Assembly (NCBI GenBank): GCA_964355545.1
Contig: CAYHEK010000024.1
Span: 1 to 19,467 of the forward strand
Direction of reading: 5' to 3'
DNA: 19,467 bases
Source of the DNA: JAPLGE01 sp964355545
GTDB taxonomy: Bacteria; Bipolaricaulota; Bipolaricaulia; UBA7950; UBA9294
How positions within the stretch are numbered: position 1 is the stretch's first letter; each line of letters begins with the position of its first letter. This document shows, in pieces, positions 1-6,503 of this stretch. The notes beneath the pieces are model-generated. The model saw only the letters and a list, made by a program, of their open reading frames with translations, had not been told where the DNA came from and made no database searches. The position numbers and the translations under genes are program-made.

Positions 1-16
1 GGGGGGGGGGGCGGGG
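1..16. other. G-homopolymer at the sequence end, probable assembly or sequencing artefact
   Basis: The first 11 bases are all G, followed by C and four more G. The run interrupts a conserved part of the proline racemase-family gene. On the coding strand it gives Ala-Pro-Pro-Pro, where the family normally continues with a variable but non-homopolymeric segment. Low-quality poly-G tails of this kind are typical of two-colour Illumina chemistry at contig ends. A natural proline run cannot be excluded from this sequence alone. Confidence 0.5.
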
Positions 17-219
17 AGGATGAGATTGCAGTTAGCCGCCGGATAGCCGCGCGGCTCGCGCAACATGAGCTTGCGCAAGCCGTCGGCGTGCGCCCGCAGG
101 TGGCGCATCTTCTCGAACATCGTGGCCCCAGGTACGTCGAGCACCCCACCGACGATCACACGGCCCGGCTCGCCGCAGGCATGGGCGTCGACAGCCTGAA
201 GCATTCGAGCGATGCGCAT
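1..219 (-). CDS. Proline racemase / hydroxyproline epimerase family protein, N-terminal 73 codons only
   Basis: The frame opens with ATG at 219 and runs off the window start without a stop. The protein begins MRIARMLQAVDAHACGEPGR and continues with VIVGGVLDVPGATMFEKM and a REPRGYPAANCNLILP block. The GEPxRV, PGATMxEK and EPRG(Y/H) blocks mark the N-terminal lobe of the proline racemase family, which epimerises proline or 4-hydroxyproline or dehydrates trans-3-hydroxyproline. The full protein is normally about 310-340 residues, so the catalytic Cys/Ser positions that separate these activities are not visible and the substrate cannot be assigned. The start is supported by a Shine-Dalgarno GGAGGGAG a few bases upstream. 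The last readable codons run into a G homopolymer (Pro codons on this strand) that is probably not genuine. It lies downstream of ispD on the same strand, about 280 bases away, so it may have its own promoter. Confidence 0.85.
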   Translation of the reverse strand, partial: MRIARMLQAVDAHACGEPGRVIVGGVLDVPGATMFEKMRHLRAHADGLRKLMLREPRGYPAANCNLILPAPPP

Positions 220-482
220 GTCTTCTCCCTCCACAGGGTAACGACCGAACGGCCCACATCCCACCCGCCGCGCAGGCCGTGGCGAAGGCGCCCCTCGCCG
301 CATGGTACGGCCAGATGACGACGAAGGACAAGACCCACGCGACCTCGGGCTCCGGTTGCCTCCCGGAGCGAGAACGCAGATCGGATGGAGATCCCCAAAG
401 ACGTCAAAAGGAAAGGCTTGCCGGCGCTAACTGAGGTGTGCCGCCCCAAGGATTGCTCACGAAAAGAAAAGCAACCCCGTTC

Positions 483-498
483 ACACCGTGAACGGTGT
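483..498 (-). terminator. Possible intrinsic terminator hairpin downstream of ispD
   Basis: A perfect 6-bp stem with a 4-base loop (ACACCG-TTCA-CGGTGT on the minus strand) starts 5 bases after the ispD stop. About 10 bases later comes a T-rich stretch (TTGCTTTTCTTTTC). The T tract is interrupted and not directly adjacent, so termination would be weak. The same bases also form an overlapping 8-bp inverted repeat (477-495, CCGTTCAC-acc-GTGAACGG), which could instead be a protein-binding site. The rest of 220-502 holds no gene I can support; a TTGACG at 407-402 on the minus strand could be a -35 element for the racemase-family gene, but no convincing -10 follows. Confidence 0.4.
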
Positions 499-502
499 CG
501 CC

Positions 503-1192
503 CTACGGCCGCCGATCGCGGACGAGCCGCGCGATCGCCGCGGCGAGGAGGAGGTCCTCGCGCGTCGTCACCTTGAGATTCGTTGGCTCGCCGAGGACGG
601 TCGAGACCCTCCCTCCGCAGGCGAGGACGGCGTCGGCCTCGTCGGTGAACTCCCTCTCCCCCGCTCGGAGGGAGCGGAGGAGGAGGTCGCGCTCGAAGCC
701 CTGCGGGGTCTGCATCTCAAGGAGCCCGTGGCGCTCGACCGACCCGGGGAGGACGAAGCCACCCTCATCGCCGTAGCGGAGGGTCTCGGTCACGGGGAGG
801 ACCGGGACGGACGCTCCGTGACGCCGCGCGCCCTCGAGGACGCGCACGATGAGGTCGCGACTTGGGAAGGGCCGAGCGCCGTCATGGACAAGAACGATCC
901 CTTCCTCCGCTGCCTCCACCCCCGCGAGCGCGGAGTCCTGCCGTCGCGCTCCGCCGCGGACGAGGCGCACCTCCCGGGAAAGCGAAGCCAAGACCCCTTT
1001 CGCCGCATCTTCCTCGCCCGCCGCGACGACGAGGACGAGCCGATCGACAAGGTCGTTCGTAAAGGCGGCCAGGGCGTGCGCGAGGAGCGGTCGACCGGCG
1101 ACCTCAAGGTAAACCTTGTTCCTCCCCGCTCCGAGGCGAGTTCCCTTCCCTGCCGCGAGGAGGACCGCCGTGACCTTCCCCTCTCCCTTCAC
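503..1192 (-). CDS. ispD: 2-C-methyl-D-erythritol 4-phosphate cytidylyltransferase
   Basis: This is the cytosolic third enzyme of the MEP isoprenoid pathway. It transfers CMP from CTP to methylerythritol phosphate. The 229-residue length matches the family (about 225-235). Visible motifs are the N-terminal nucleotide loop LLAAGKGTRLGAGRNK (residues 11-26, with the conserved Arg19 and Lys26), GGARRQDSALAG (about 80-91), VHDGARPF (102-109), TPQGF and the TDEADA segment near the C-terminus. The start is GTG at 1192, one base after the TAA of the upstream lipoprotein gene; no ATG gives a complete N-terminus and the Shine-Dalgarno is weak, so translation may be coupled. The upstream PIN-TRAM (yacL-like) gene recalls the yacL-ispD order of Firmicutes, but no ispF follows here; a racemase-family gene does. 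Confidence 0.96.
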   Translation of the reverse strand: MKGEGKVTAVLLAAGKGTRLGAGRNKVYLEVAGRPLLAHALAAFTNDLVDRLVLVVAAGEEDAAKGVLASLSREVRLVRGGARRQDSALAGVEAAEEGIVLVHDGARPFPSRDLIVRVLEGARRHGASVPVLPVTETLRYGDEGGFVLPGSVERHGLLEMQTPQGFERDLLLRSLRAGEREFTDEADAVLACGGRVSTVLGEPTNLKVTTREDLLLAAAIARLVRDRRP

Positions 1193-1193
1193 G

Positions 1194-1697
1194 TTAGTCC
1201 GCGGCGCCGGTGACCTTGGTCAGGTTCGCGCCGTCTGGGTCGATCATGTAGATCTCCCAGGCCCCAGAGCGATTGGAGTTGAAGAGAATCTTCCCCGAGG
1301 CCGACCAAGAGGGGTTCAAGTCGTCCCCTGCGTCGGAGGTGAGGCGGGTGACGGCGAGGGTGTCAAGGGTGATGACGTAGAGGTCCACGTTCTTCTCTCG
1401 GTTTGAGACGAAGACGATCCGGTCGCCCTGGGAAGAGAAGCTCGGGGACCAGTCGTCGACTTCGTTCTCCGTCAGGCGCCTCTTCTCCCCCGTGGCGAGG
1501 GTGAGGGTGTAGAGCTCAAACCCCTTGGCTGCGGGAGACTCGAAGGCGACCGCCGAGCCGTCGGGCGAGATCGCCGGCTCCCAGTTCTGAAGCTCGGGGC
1601 CCTTCGGCGCGAGGAAAGAGCACCCACCGACGAGCAAGGCGAAAGTCACCGTGACTGCAAAAAGGGCTGTCCGCTTCACGCTTCTTTTTCCCATCAC
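1194..1697 (-). CDS. Small TolB-like beta-propeller lipoprotein
   Basis: A 167-residue exported protein. The N-terminus has basic residues (MGKRSVKR), a hydrophobic stretch and a lipobox LLVGGC ending at about residue 26, so it is probably lipid-anchored after signal peptidase II cleavage. The rest contains about three PD40/WD40-like blades typical of TolB: WEPAISPDGSAVAFES, WSPSFSSQGDRIVFVSN and LNPSWSASGKILFNSN, each followed by a sheet such as ELYTLTLATG, DLYVITLDT or EIYMIDPDG. TolB itself is about 400 residues with an extra N-terminal domain, so this is a short relative and not a complete propeller; it may oligomerise or act as a fragment. The start is either GTG (1697, overlapping the upstream TGA as GTGA) or the next codon ATG (1694); a GGGAG lies 5 and 8 bases upstream respectively. 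It sits between the PIN-TRAM gene and ispD in one operon. Its role is unknown. Confidence 0.85.
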   Translation of the reverse strand: MMGKRSVKRTALFAVTVTFALLVGGCSFLAPKGPELQNWEPAISPDGSAVAFESPAAKGFELYTLTLATGEKRRLTENEVDDWSPSFSSQGDRIVFVSNREKNVDLYVITLDTLAVTRLTSDAGDDLNPSWSASGKILFNSNRSGAWEIYMIDPDGANLTKVTGAAD

Positions 1698-2758
1698 TTA
1701 TTCTCCCATCGGGTGGGGGTCTCCCCGCAGGGCTCCACGAACAGCATTCGCCCGGCCTCCGTCTGCAGGGTGCTCTTCACGGTCGCCTTGATCGTCCGCC
1801 CGATGTGGCGGCGGCCGTTCTCCACCACGACCATCGTCCCGTCATCGAGGTAGCCGACCCCCTGCCCGATCTCCTCCCCGCGGTCGATTACCTCGACAGT
1901 GAGCTCCTCTCCAGGGATGAAGCGCGGTTTCACGGCGTTCGCGAGCTCATTTACGTTCAGGATCCTCACTCCCTCCACCTGCGCCACCCGATTCAGGTTG
2001 TAGTCGGTCGTGACCAGGGTCCCGCCCCCCTCCTTCACCATGCGGATCAGCTTGCGGTCGACCTCCTTGATCGACGGGTAGTCGAGGGACGAGACGCGAA
2101 GATCGACTCGCTCGTCCTGCATCAACTCGTGCAGGATCTCGAGACCCCGGCGCCCCTTGCGCCGGCGGAGGCTGTTCGGCGAATCGGCGACGTTCTGAAG
2201 CTCGCCTAGGATAAACTCCGGGACGACGACCTCCCCCTCGAGGAAGCCGGTCCGCAGGAGGTCGCCGATCCGGCCGTCGATGATGACGCTCGTGTCGAGG
2301 ACCTTCGCCCCGGTCGTTCCTGCACTCCCGGCGGCGCCTCCTGCCGCCGGCCGGCCGGCCCAAGAGGAGGAGAAGAGCGACCCCTTCAGAGAAAAGCCCA
2401 CGCACAGGCCCACACAGAGACCACCGGCCAGGAGAACCCCCTGGGCGACGCGGGCCCCGGCCCCGGCCGCGAAGAGGAGGCGGACGGCGACGGCGAGGAC
2501 CGCCCCCGCCCCTGCGCCAGCAAAGGCCAAGAGAAGGCCGTTCGCGAGGCACACCTCCACCCCCTCCTTCTCGAACCCTTTTCCGAACCTTCTCCAAAGA
2601 ACGCGCGCGAGCGCTGCAACAGCGCTCCCAAAAACTGCGCCTCCCACGAGGCTCGTCGCCCACCCCGGGAACGGCCAAAGCGCCGGGATGAATCCGTGGC
2701 GGACGGCAACCGCCGCCCCAAGCGTCGCCATCACAAGGAAGAATACGAACCAACGCAT
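1694..2758 (-). CDS. YacL-type PIN-TRAM domain membrane protein
   Basis: A 354-residue protein. Residues 1-130 carry about four hydrophobic segments (around 3-18, 35-52, 72-98 and 104-124). After a Gly/Ala linker comes a PIN nuclease-fold domain (about 152-272) opening with KVLDTSVIIDGRI, then GFLEGEVVVPEFILGELQ and RRRKGRRGLE, and later VTTDYNLNRVA. Acidic residues expected at the metal site are Asp155, Glu187, Asp234 and Asp252. A TRAM RNA-binding domain follows (about 283-345, EELTVEVIDRGEEIGQGVGY). This matches Bacillus YacL and its many homologues, whose function is still unclear; RNA binding or cleavage is inferred from the domains. The ATG at 2758 is chosen over an in-frame upstream codon because a strong Shine-Dalgarno GGAGGTGG lies 4 bases before it. 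It heads the operon with the lipoprotein gene and ispD. Confidence 0.93.
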   Translation of the reverse strand: MRWFVFFLVMATLGAAVAVRHGFIPALWPFPGWATSLVGGAVFGSAVAALARVLWRRFGKGFEKEGVEVCLANGLLLAFAGAGAGAVLAVAVRLLFAAGAGARVAQGVLLAGGLCVGLCVGFSLKGSLFSSSWAGRPAAGGAAGSAGTTGAKVLDTSVIIDGRIGDLLRTGFLEGEVVVPEFILGELQNVADSPNSLRRRKGRRGLEILHELMQDERVDLRVSSLDYPSIKEVDRKLIRMVKEGGGTLVTTDYNLNRVAQVEGVRILNVNELANAVKPRFIPGEELTVEVIDRGEEIGQGVGYLDDGTMVVVENGRRHIGRTIKATVKSTLQTEAGRMLFVEPCGETPTRWENK

Positions 2759-2813
2759 CAGTCCACCTCCAAACGATCGGGGAGCCGCTTCCACGTCTCC
2801 CCATTTAGTTCGT

Positions 2814-2823
2814 TCAACGTTGA
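2814..2823. promoter_or_regulatory. 10-bp palindrome at the predicted start point of the PIN-TRAM operon
   Basis: TCAACGTTGA is a perfect palindrome touching the -10 box of the minus-strand promoter and covering its expected transcription start (about 2816). Its placement would suit an operator, but a single 10-bp palindrome is weak evidence and no regulator gene is nearby. Confidence 0.25.
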
Positions 2824-2850
2824 TTATATACGCGCTTGACTTCGCTACAA
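2823..2850 (-). promoter_or_regulatory. Sigma70-type promoter of the PIN-TRAM / lipoprotein / ispD operon
   Basis: A perfect -10 box TATAAT (2828-2823 on the minus strand) with TTGTAG as -35 at a 16-base spacing (2850-2845). The start site would lie near 2816, about 58 bases before the ATG at 2758. It overlaps the prmC promoter on the other strand, so the two probably compete for RNA polymerase. Confidence 0.55.
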
Positions 2851-2864
2851 GCTTCTGCTATTGT
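2836..2864 (+). promoter_or_regulatory. Sigma70-type promoter of prmC
   Basis: TTGACT (2836-2841) and TATTGT (2859-2864) are separated by 17 bases. This AT-richer segment stands out in GC-rich surroundings. The expected start near 2871 gives a leader of about 64 bases before the GTG of prmC. That leader carries a 9-bp direct repeat CGATTGGAC at 2885-2893 and 2925-2933, the second copy just before the start codon. Confidence 0.6.
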
Positions 2865-2934
2865 ATACAGCAAAATCGGCCGGTCGATTGGACACCGGGG
2901 GTGAAGGGGGAGAACACTGGGCGCCGATTGGACC

Positions 2935-3774
2935 GTGCGCGAGATCCTCAACTGGACCCGCGGCTACTTCCGGAACGCGGGGATCGTCCAGCCTAGGCTG
3001 GAGGCGGAGATCCTTCTTGCACACACGCTGAACGTCGACCGTCTCCATCTCTATCTCGCTCCGGACAAGCCCCTCACCGCGGAGGAACGGGAGCGCTACC
3101 GCGTGGCGATCAAGAAGCGCCGTGCCGGCGTCCCGTTGCAGCATCTGATCGGAGAGGTCACCTTCCTCGGCCTCCGCTTCCGGGTCCGCCGCGAGGCACT
3201 CATCCCACGGCCGGAGACGGAGGAACTCGTGGAGCGCGCCTTGCGCCTTGCCTCGCGGGACCGCGAGATCGCCTGCCTTGACCTGGGCACCGGGTCCGGG
3301 GTGATCGCGGTCTCACTGGCCAAGTTCCTCCCCCGCGCCCGGGTCACCGCGGTCGACCTGTCCAGAGAGGCCCTGGATCTTGCGCGCGAGAATGCTCTTT
3401 TGAACGGACTCGCTGATCGGATCACTTTTCAAGAGAGCGACTGGTTCGAGCGGGTCGACGGGCTCTACGACCTCGTCGTCTCCAACCCCCCCTACGTCTC
3501 GCAGGACGAGTCCGAGGCCCTGCCGATCGAGGTGCGCGGCCACGAGCCGCGCCTGGCCTGGGACGGGGGAAAGGACGGGATGGAGAGGATCCGGGCCCTC
3601 GCGCGCGACCTGCGACAACACCTGCGCCCGGCTGCTTGGGTCCTCCTCGAGATCGGGGACGGCCAAGGCGAAACAGCCGTGGAGCTTCTCCGCCAGATCG
3701 GCCTGGTCGAGGCTCACATCGATACCGACCTCTCCGGCAGGCCAAGGTTCGTGATCGCCCGATGTCCCTCGTAA
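2935..3774 (+). CDS. prmC: Peptide chain release factor N5-glutamine methyltransferase
   Basis: PrmC (HemK) methylates the Gln of the GGQ motif of release factors RF1 and RF2 using S-adenosylmethionine, improving translation termination. The 279-residue length is normal. The N-terminal helical domain ends in the PrmC-specific block PLQHLIGEVTF...ALIPRPETEELVE (about 67-100). The SAM-binding motif I is CLDLGTGSGVIAVSLAKF (114-131), and the catalytic NPPY tetrapeptide is at 184-187 in VVSNPPYVS. Near the end, LLEIGDGQG is also typical. The start is GTG with only a weak Shine-Dalgarno; no ATG exists in frame upstream. Its stop overlaps the ATG of the ftsE-like gene by about 13 bases, implying coupled translation. 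In many bacteria prmC follows prfA; here it heads the cluster. Confidence 0.96.
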   Translation: MREILNWTRGYFRNAGIVQPRLEAEILLAHTLNVDRLHLYLAPDKPLTAEERERYRVAIKKRRAGVPLQHLIGEVTFLGLRFRVRREALIPRPETEELVERALRLASRDREIACLDLGTGSGVIAVSLAKFLPRARVTAVDLSREALDLARENALLNGLADRITFQESDWFERVDGLYDLVVSNPPYVSQDESEALPIEVRGHEPRLAWDGGKDGMERIRALARDLRQHLRPAAWVLLEIGDGQGETAVELLRQIGLVEAHIDTDLSGRPRFVIARCPS

Positions 3775-4427
3775 TCCAGGTCTCCGAGCTTTACTTCACC
3801 ACGGAAGACGGGATCAAGGTGCTGGAGGACGTTCACCTGCGGGTCGAGCGGGGGGAACTCGTCTTCCTGGTCGGGCCCGCAGCAGCGGGGAAGTCCCTCC
3901 TCCTGCGACTCCTCGCCGCACAGATCCCCCCGCAGAGCGGCCAGATCCTCGTCCTCGGGCGGAACATCGCCCGCCTCTCCCGCGAGAAGGCCTCCGAGCT
4001 GCGGAGGCGAATCGGCTTCGTTCCCCAGGGTTTCTCCCCCCTGCCCGGGAGGACCGTCCTTGAGAACGCCGTGTTCCGCCTGCGGGCGCGGGGTGACTTC
4101 CGCGAGCAAGCGGAGGAGAAGGGTCTCGCCGCTCTGGATCGCGTGGGTCTCGTCCCCAAGGTCTCCGCGCCCGCGGCAGACCTCGAACCCTCCGACAAGG
4201 TGAGGCTCGGGCTCGCCCTCGCCATCTGCGATGAGCCGCTCCTCCTCCTCTACGACGAGCCGTTCGCAGAACTGGATGAGAAGGAGAGACAGGAACTCTA
4301 TTCCCTCTTCGCACGAATCCACTCCGCCGGCCTCACGACGCTCGTCGCGACCCGCGGCCCGCTCCCCGACCCGGCACCGCGTCACCGGGTCGTCCTCCTC
4401 ACAGATGGAAGGGTGAGGGCACCGTGA
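3762..4427 (+). CDS. FtsE-like ABC ATPase with degenerate signature motif
   Basis: A 221-residue ATPase, the size of FtsE (about 222), directly followed by an FtsX-like gene; FtsE and FtsX form a membrane complex that controls peptidoglycan hydrolases at division. Walker A is GPAAAGKS (38-45), with SGAG replaced by AAAG but Lys44 and Ser45 kept. The Q-loop is FVPQ (Gln89), and Walker B is LLLLYDEP with Asp165 and Glu166. The usual LSGGEQQRV signature is replaced by LEPSDKVRL (141-149), and the switch histidine of the H-loop (ATH in FtsE) is Arg198 (ATR). So ATP binding looks possible, but canonical dimer-coupled hydrolysis is doubtful. The start is ATG at 3762, inside the 3' end of prmC, and the stop overlaps the GTG of the next gene. 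An inactive or regulatory ATPase is possible; ftsE identity is inferred mainly from the neighbour. Confidence 0.85.
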   Translation: MSLVIQVSELYFTTEDGIKVLEDVHLRVERGELVFLVGPAAAGKSLLLRLLAAQIPPQSGQILVLGRNIARLSREKASELRRRIGFVPQGFSPLPGRTVLENAVFRLRARGDFREQAEEKGLAALDRVGLVPKVSAPAADLEPSDKVRLGLALAICDEPLLLLYDEPFAELDEKERQELYSLFARIHSAGLTTLVATRGPLPDPAPRHRVVLLTDGRVRAP

Positions 4428-5263
4428 CTCCGTTTCTGTTCGTCCTTGGCGAGCTCCTGCGGACGATCAAAGGCCGAGCCGGCCTCTTCCTCCTCGGCGT
4501 CGTCCTCTGCACCTTCCTCTTCCTTGCCTCTTTCTCGAGTTTCTTCCTCCTCGGCACCCCCGCCTCCGTGTCGAGCGGACCGGAAAAAAGTTCGGGAGAG
4601 ATCGTCGCTTTTCTCTCCCCCCGCCTCTCCGCGGAGGCGGCCGGTGCGATCTACCTCAAGGTCCGCGAGCGCAACGACGTGCGCCGGGTGAACTACCTCC
4701 TCGGCCAGGAAGCCGCAGGCAGTCAGGGAGGAGCGATCCTCAAGATTCAGGTGACGAGCCCTTCCGCCGGCGCCGCGCTCGTGGAAGAGCTGCGTGCGAC
4801 GCCGGGGATCGTGAAGGTTGACCGTGCGTCGCGCCTCGAGAGTGGGGCGCTTATCCTTCCCACGTCCGTGCGGATCATCCTTCTCGCGAGCCTCACCTCA
4901 AGCGTCCTCGCTGGACTCGTCGTGGGGCGGCTCGGGTTCGCGGAGGCCCTCTCTTCGTTCTCGGAGGAGATCAAGCTCATGCGCTTCTCCGGAATACCCG
5001 AGGCGACGATTCAGGGGCCGATCATCAGTCTGGGGCTCCTCTGCGGCCTGGGAGCGAGCGTCCTTCTCGTCGGAGGGGTCAACCTGGCACACCTCGCCAT
5101 GACGCCTCATCCGCAGGGGGTTCTCCCCCTCGCCTCCGGCCTTCTCGAGGTGGCGCGGGTCCGAATGACGAGCCTCCTCTCCCTGCCGCTCGGTCTCCTC
5201 ATGGGAGGGCTCGTGGGAGTCCTCGGGGCGAGTTTGACCAGCGGCCGCGCGTTTCGCCCCTAG
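4424..5263 (+). CDS. ftsX: FtsX-like cell-division permease subunit
   Basis: A 279-residue membrane protein with FtsX topology: a short cytoplasmic N-terminus, one membrane helix (about 17-45), an extracytoplasmic domain (about 46-145), then three more helices (about 146-168, 193-220 and 250-272). The sequence between helices 2 and 3 (SSFSEEIKLMRFSGIPEATI) resembles the FtsX family segment EIxxMRLVGA. In FtsEX the large outer loop recruits or activates peptidoglycan hydrolases while FtsE binds ATP. Translation starts with GTG in a GTGA overlap with the ATPase gene. The reading frame ends one base before the stop of the convergent ABC permease gene. The call rests on size, topology and gene pairing; sequence identity to characterised FtsX appears modest. 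Confidence 0.82.
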   Translation: MTPFLFVLGELLRTIKGRAGLFLLGVVLCTFLFLASFSSFFLLGTPASVSSGPEKSSGEIVAFLSPRLSAEAAGAIYLKVRERNDVRRVNYLLGQEAAGSQGGAILKIQVTSPSAGAALVEELRATPGIVKVDRASRLESGALILPTSVRIILLASLTSSVLAGLVVGRLGFAEALSSFSEEIKLMRFSGIPEATIQGPIISLGLLCGLGASVLLVGGVNLAHLAMTPHPQGVLPLASGLLEVARVRMTSLLSLPLGLLMGGLVGVLGASLTSGRAFRP

Positions 5264-5264
5264 A

Positions 5265-6503
5265 TCACTCGTAGCGCAGGGCGTCGACCGGAGGGAGCTT
5301 CGCCGCCCGCCGCGCCGGGAGGAGTCCGGCGACGGCGCCGATGAGGAAGGAGAAGAAGAGGGTCCCAACGATCAGGGCCGGGCTGATGACCGTCACGAAC
5401 TTGACGTTGAAGGCACCGCGGATCACCGCCCCGGCGACCCCGGAGAGGCCGAGGCCGAGGACGACGCCGACCGCGCCGCCGACGAGGCCCATCAGACCGG
5501 ACTCGATTAAGAAGATCGCGAGGACGTGGCCGTTCCTCGCGCCCACGGCCTTCATGACCCCGATCTCCCGCGTGCGCTCGAGGACCGAGGTGTACATCGT
5601 GTTCATCACCCCCACGCCGCCGACGAGGAGGGAGATTCCGGCGATCCCGGCGAGGAAGCCGCTCACGGCTCCCATCACCGTTCCAATCTGCTTGCTGATG
5701 TCGTTGTAGGTGACGGTACTTGTGTCCTTGTACCCCGCCGTCTTTAGGGTCTCCTCGACCCGGTCGGCGACCTCTTGCACGTTCGCTCCCTCCGCCGTCT
5801 TCACCAGGGTGACAAGGACCGTGTTCGACTTTCCAAAGAGTCCGTCCATCATGTCGAAGGGAATGAAAAGCGTGTCGTCCGTCTCGGGCATCATCGCCCC
5901 CGCGGAGAAGCCGCCCGAGTCGCTGGACGCGACCGGGTTGACGATGCCAATCACCTCGAACGGGTGGTCCTCGATCTGGACCGTCGCGCCGAGAGTCACG
6001 TGCAGTTCCCGCGCGATCGCGTTCCCCAGGACCACGCTCTGGGTGTCGCCGGCGAGGAAGTACCTCCCTCCCTTCTCGAGCGACAGGTCGCCAATGAAGG
6101 AGCCAAACTCCGTCGCAAGCTCCGGAGAGAGCCCCATGATGGGGAAGAACCCCTGGACGACCTTGCCGGTCTCGTCCGCCAGGCCGCGGACGAATCCGCT
6201 CTCCTGGCGAACGGCGGCCACGGCGGCGACCCCATCCACCCCACGGACGAGCGAGAGGTTGATCTGGAACGCCTCCTCGGTCGGGCCGTGCCTGGCAAAG
6301 ACGTCGCCTCCCATGATCAGGAACGAGTTGTAGCCGAAGAGCTTCTCCACTTGGCTTGTGACCGTCCGCTCGAGACCAAGGCCGATGGAGATGAGGGCGA
6401 CGACGGCGGTGATCCCGATGAAGATGCCGATCACCGTCAGCCAGCTGCGAAGCTTGCGGTGGAGGATGCTCCGCCCTGCGAGGACGAGGAAGTCGCTAAT
6501 CAT
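5265..6503 (-). CDS. MacB/LolC-type ABC transporter permease
   Basis: A 412-residue inner-membrane permease of the MacB/FtsX superfamily, a mechanotransmission type that works with lipoproteins, peptides or antibiotics rather than by classical import. After the N-terminal LRSWLTVIGIFIGITAVVAL, a single membrane helix, comes a large periplasmic MacB_PCD domain (about 45-270). Three C-terminal helices follow, with the family hallmark GGVGVMNTMYTSVLERTREI and then GVMKAVGARNGHVLAIFLIE. The C-terminus ends in the typical LPARRAAKLPPVDALRYE. I place the start at ATG 6503 because a GAGGTG lies just upstream; an in-frame ATG at 6515 would lengthen it by four residues. It overlaps the ATPase gene by 8 bases, so the two subunits are surely co-expressed. 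The substrate is unknown. Confidence 0.92.
   Translation of the reverse strand: MISDFLVLAGRSILHRKLRSWLTVIGIFIGITAVVALISIGLGLERTVTSQVEKLFGYNSFLIMGGDVFARHGPTEEAFQINLSLVRGVDGVAAVAAVRQESGFVRGLADETGKVVQGFFPIMGLSPELATEFGSFIGDLSLEKGGRYFLAGDTQSVVLGNAIARELHVTLGATVQIEDHPFEVIGIVNPVASSDSGGFSAGAMMPETDDTLFIPFDMMDGLFGKSNTVLVTLVKTAEGANVQEVADRVEETLKTAGYKDTSTVTYNDISKQIGTVMGAVSGFLAGIAGISLLVGGVGVMNTMYTSVLERTREIGVMKAVGARNGHVLAIFLIESGLMGLVGGAVGVVLGLGLSGVAGAVIRGAFNVKFVTVISPALIVGTLFFSFLIGAVAGLLPARRAAKLPPVDALRYE

Noticed and set aside
220..449. Minus-strand open frames of 97 and 99 codons between ispD and the racemase-family gene
   Set aside because: They overlap the racemase-family gene in other frames, show no recognisable motif and have no Shine-Dalgarno; I see no gene here.
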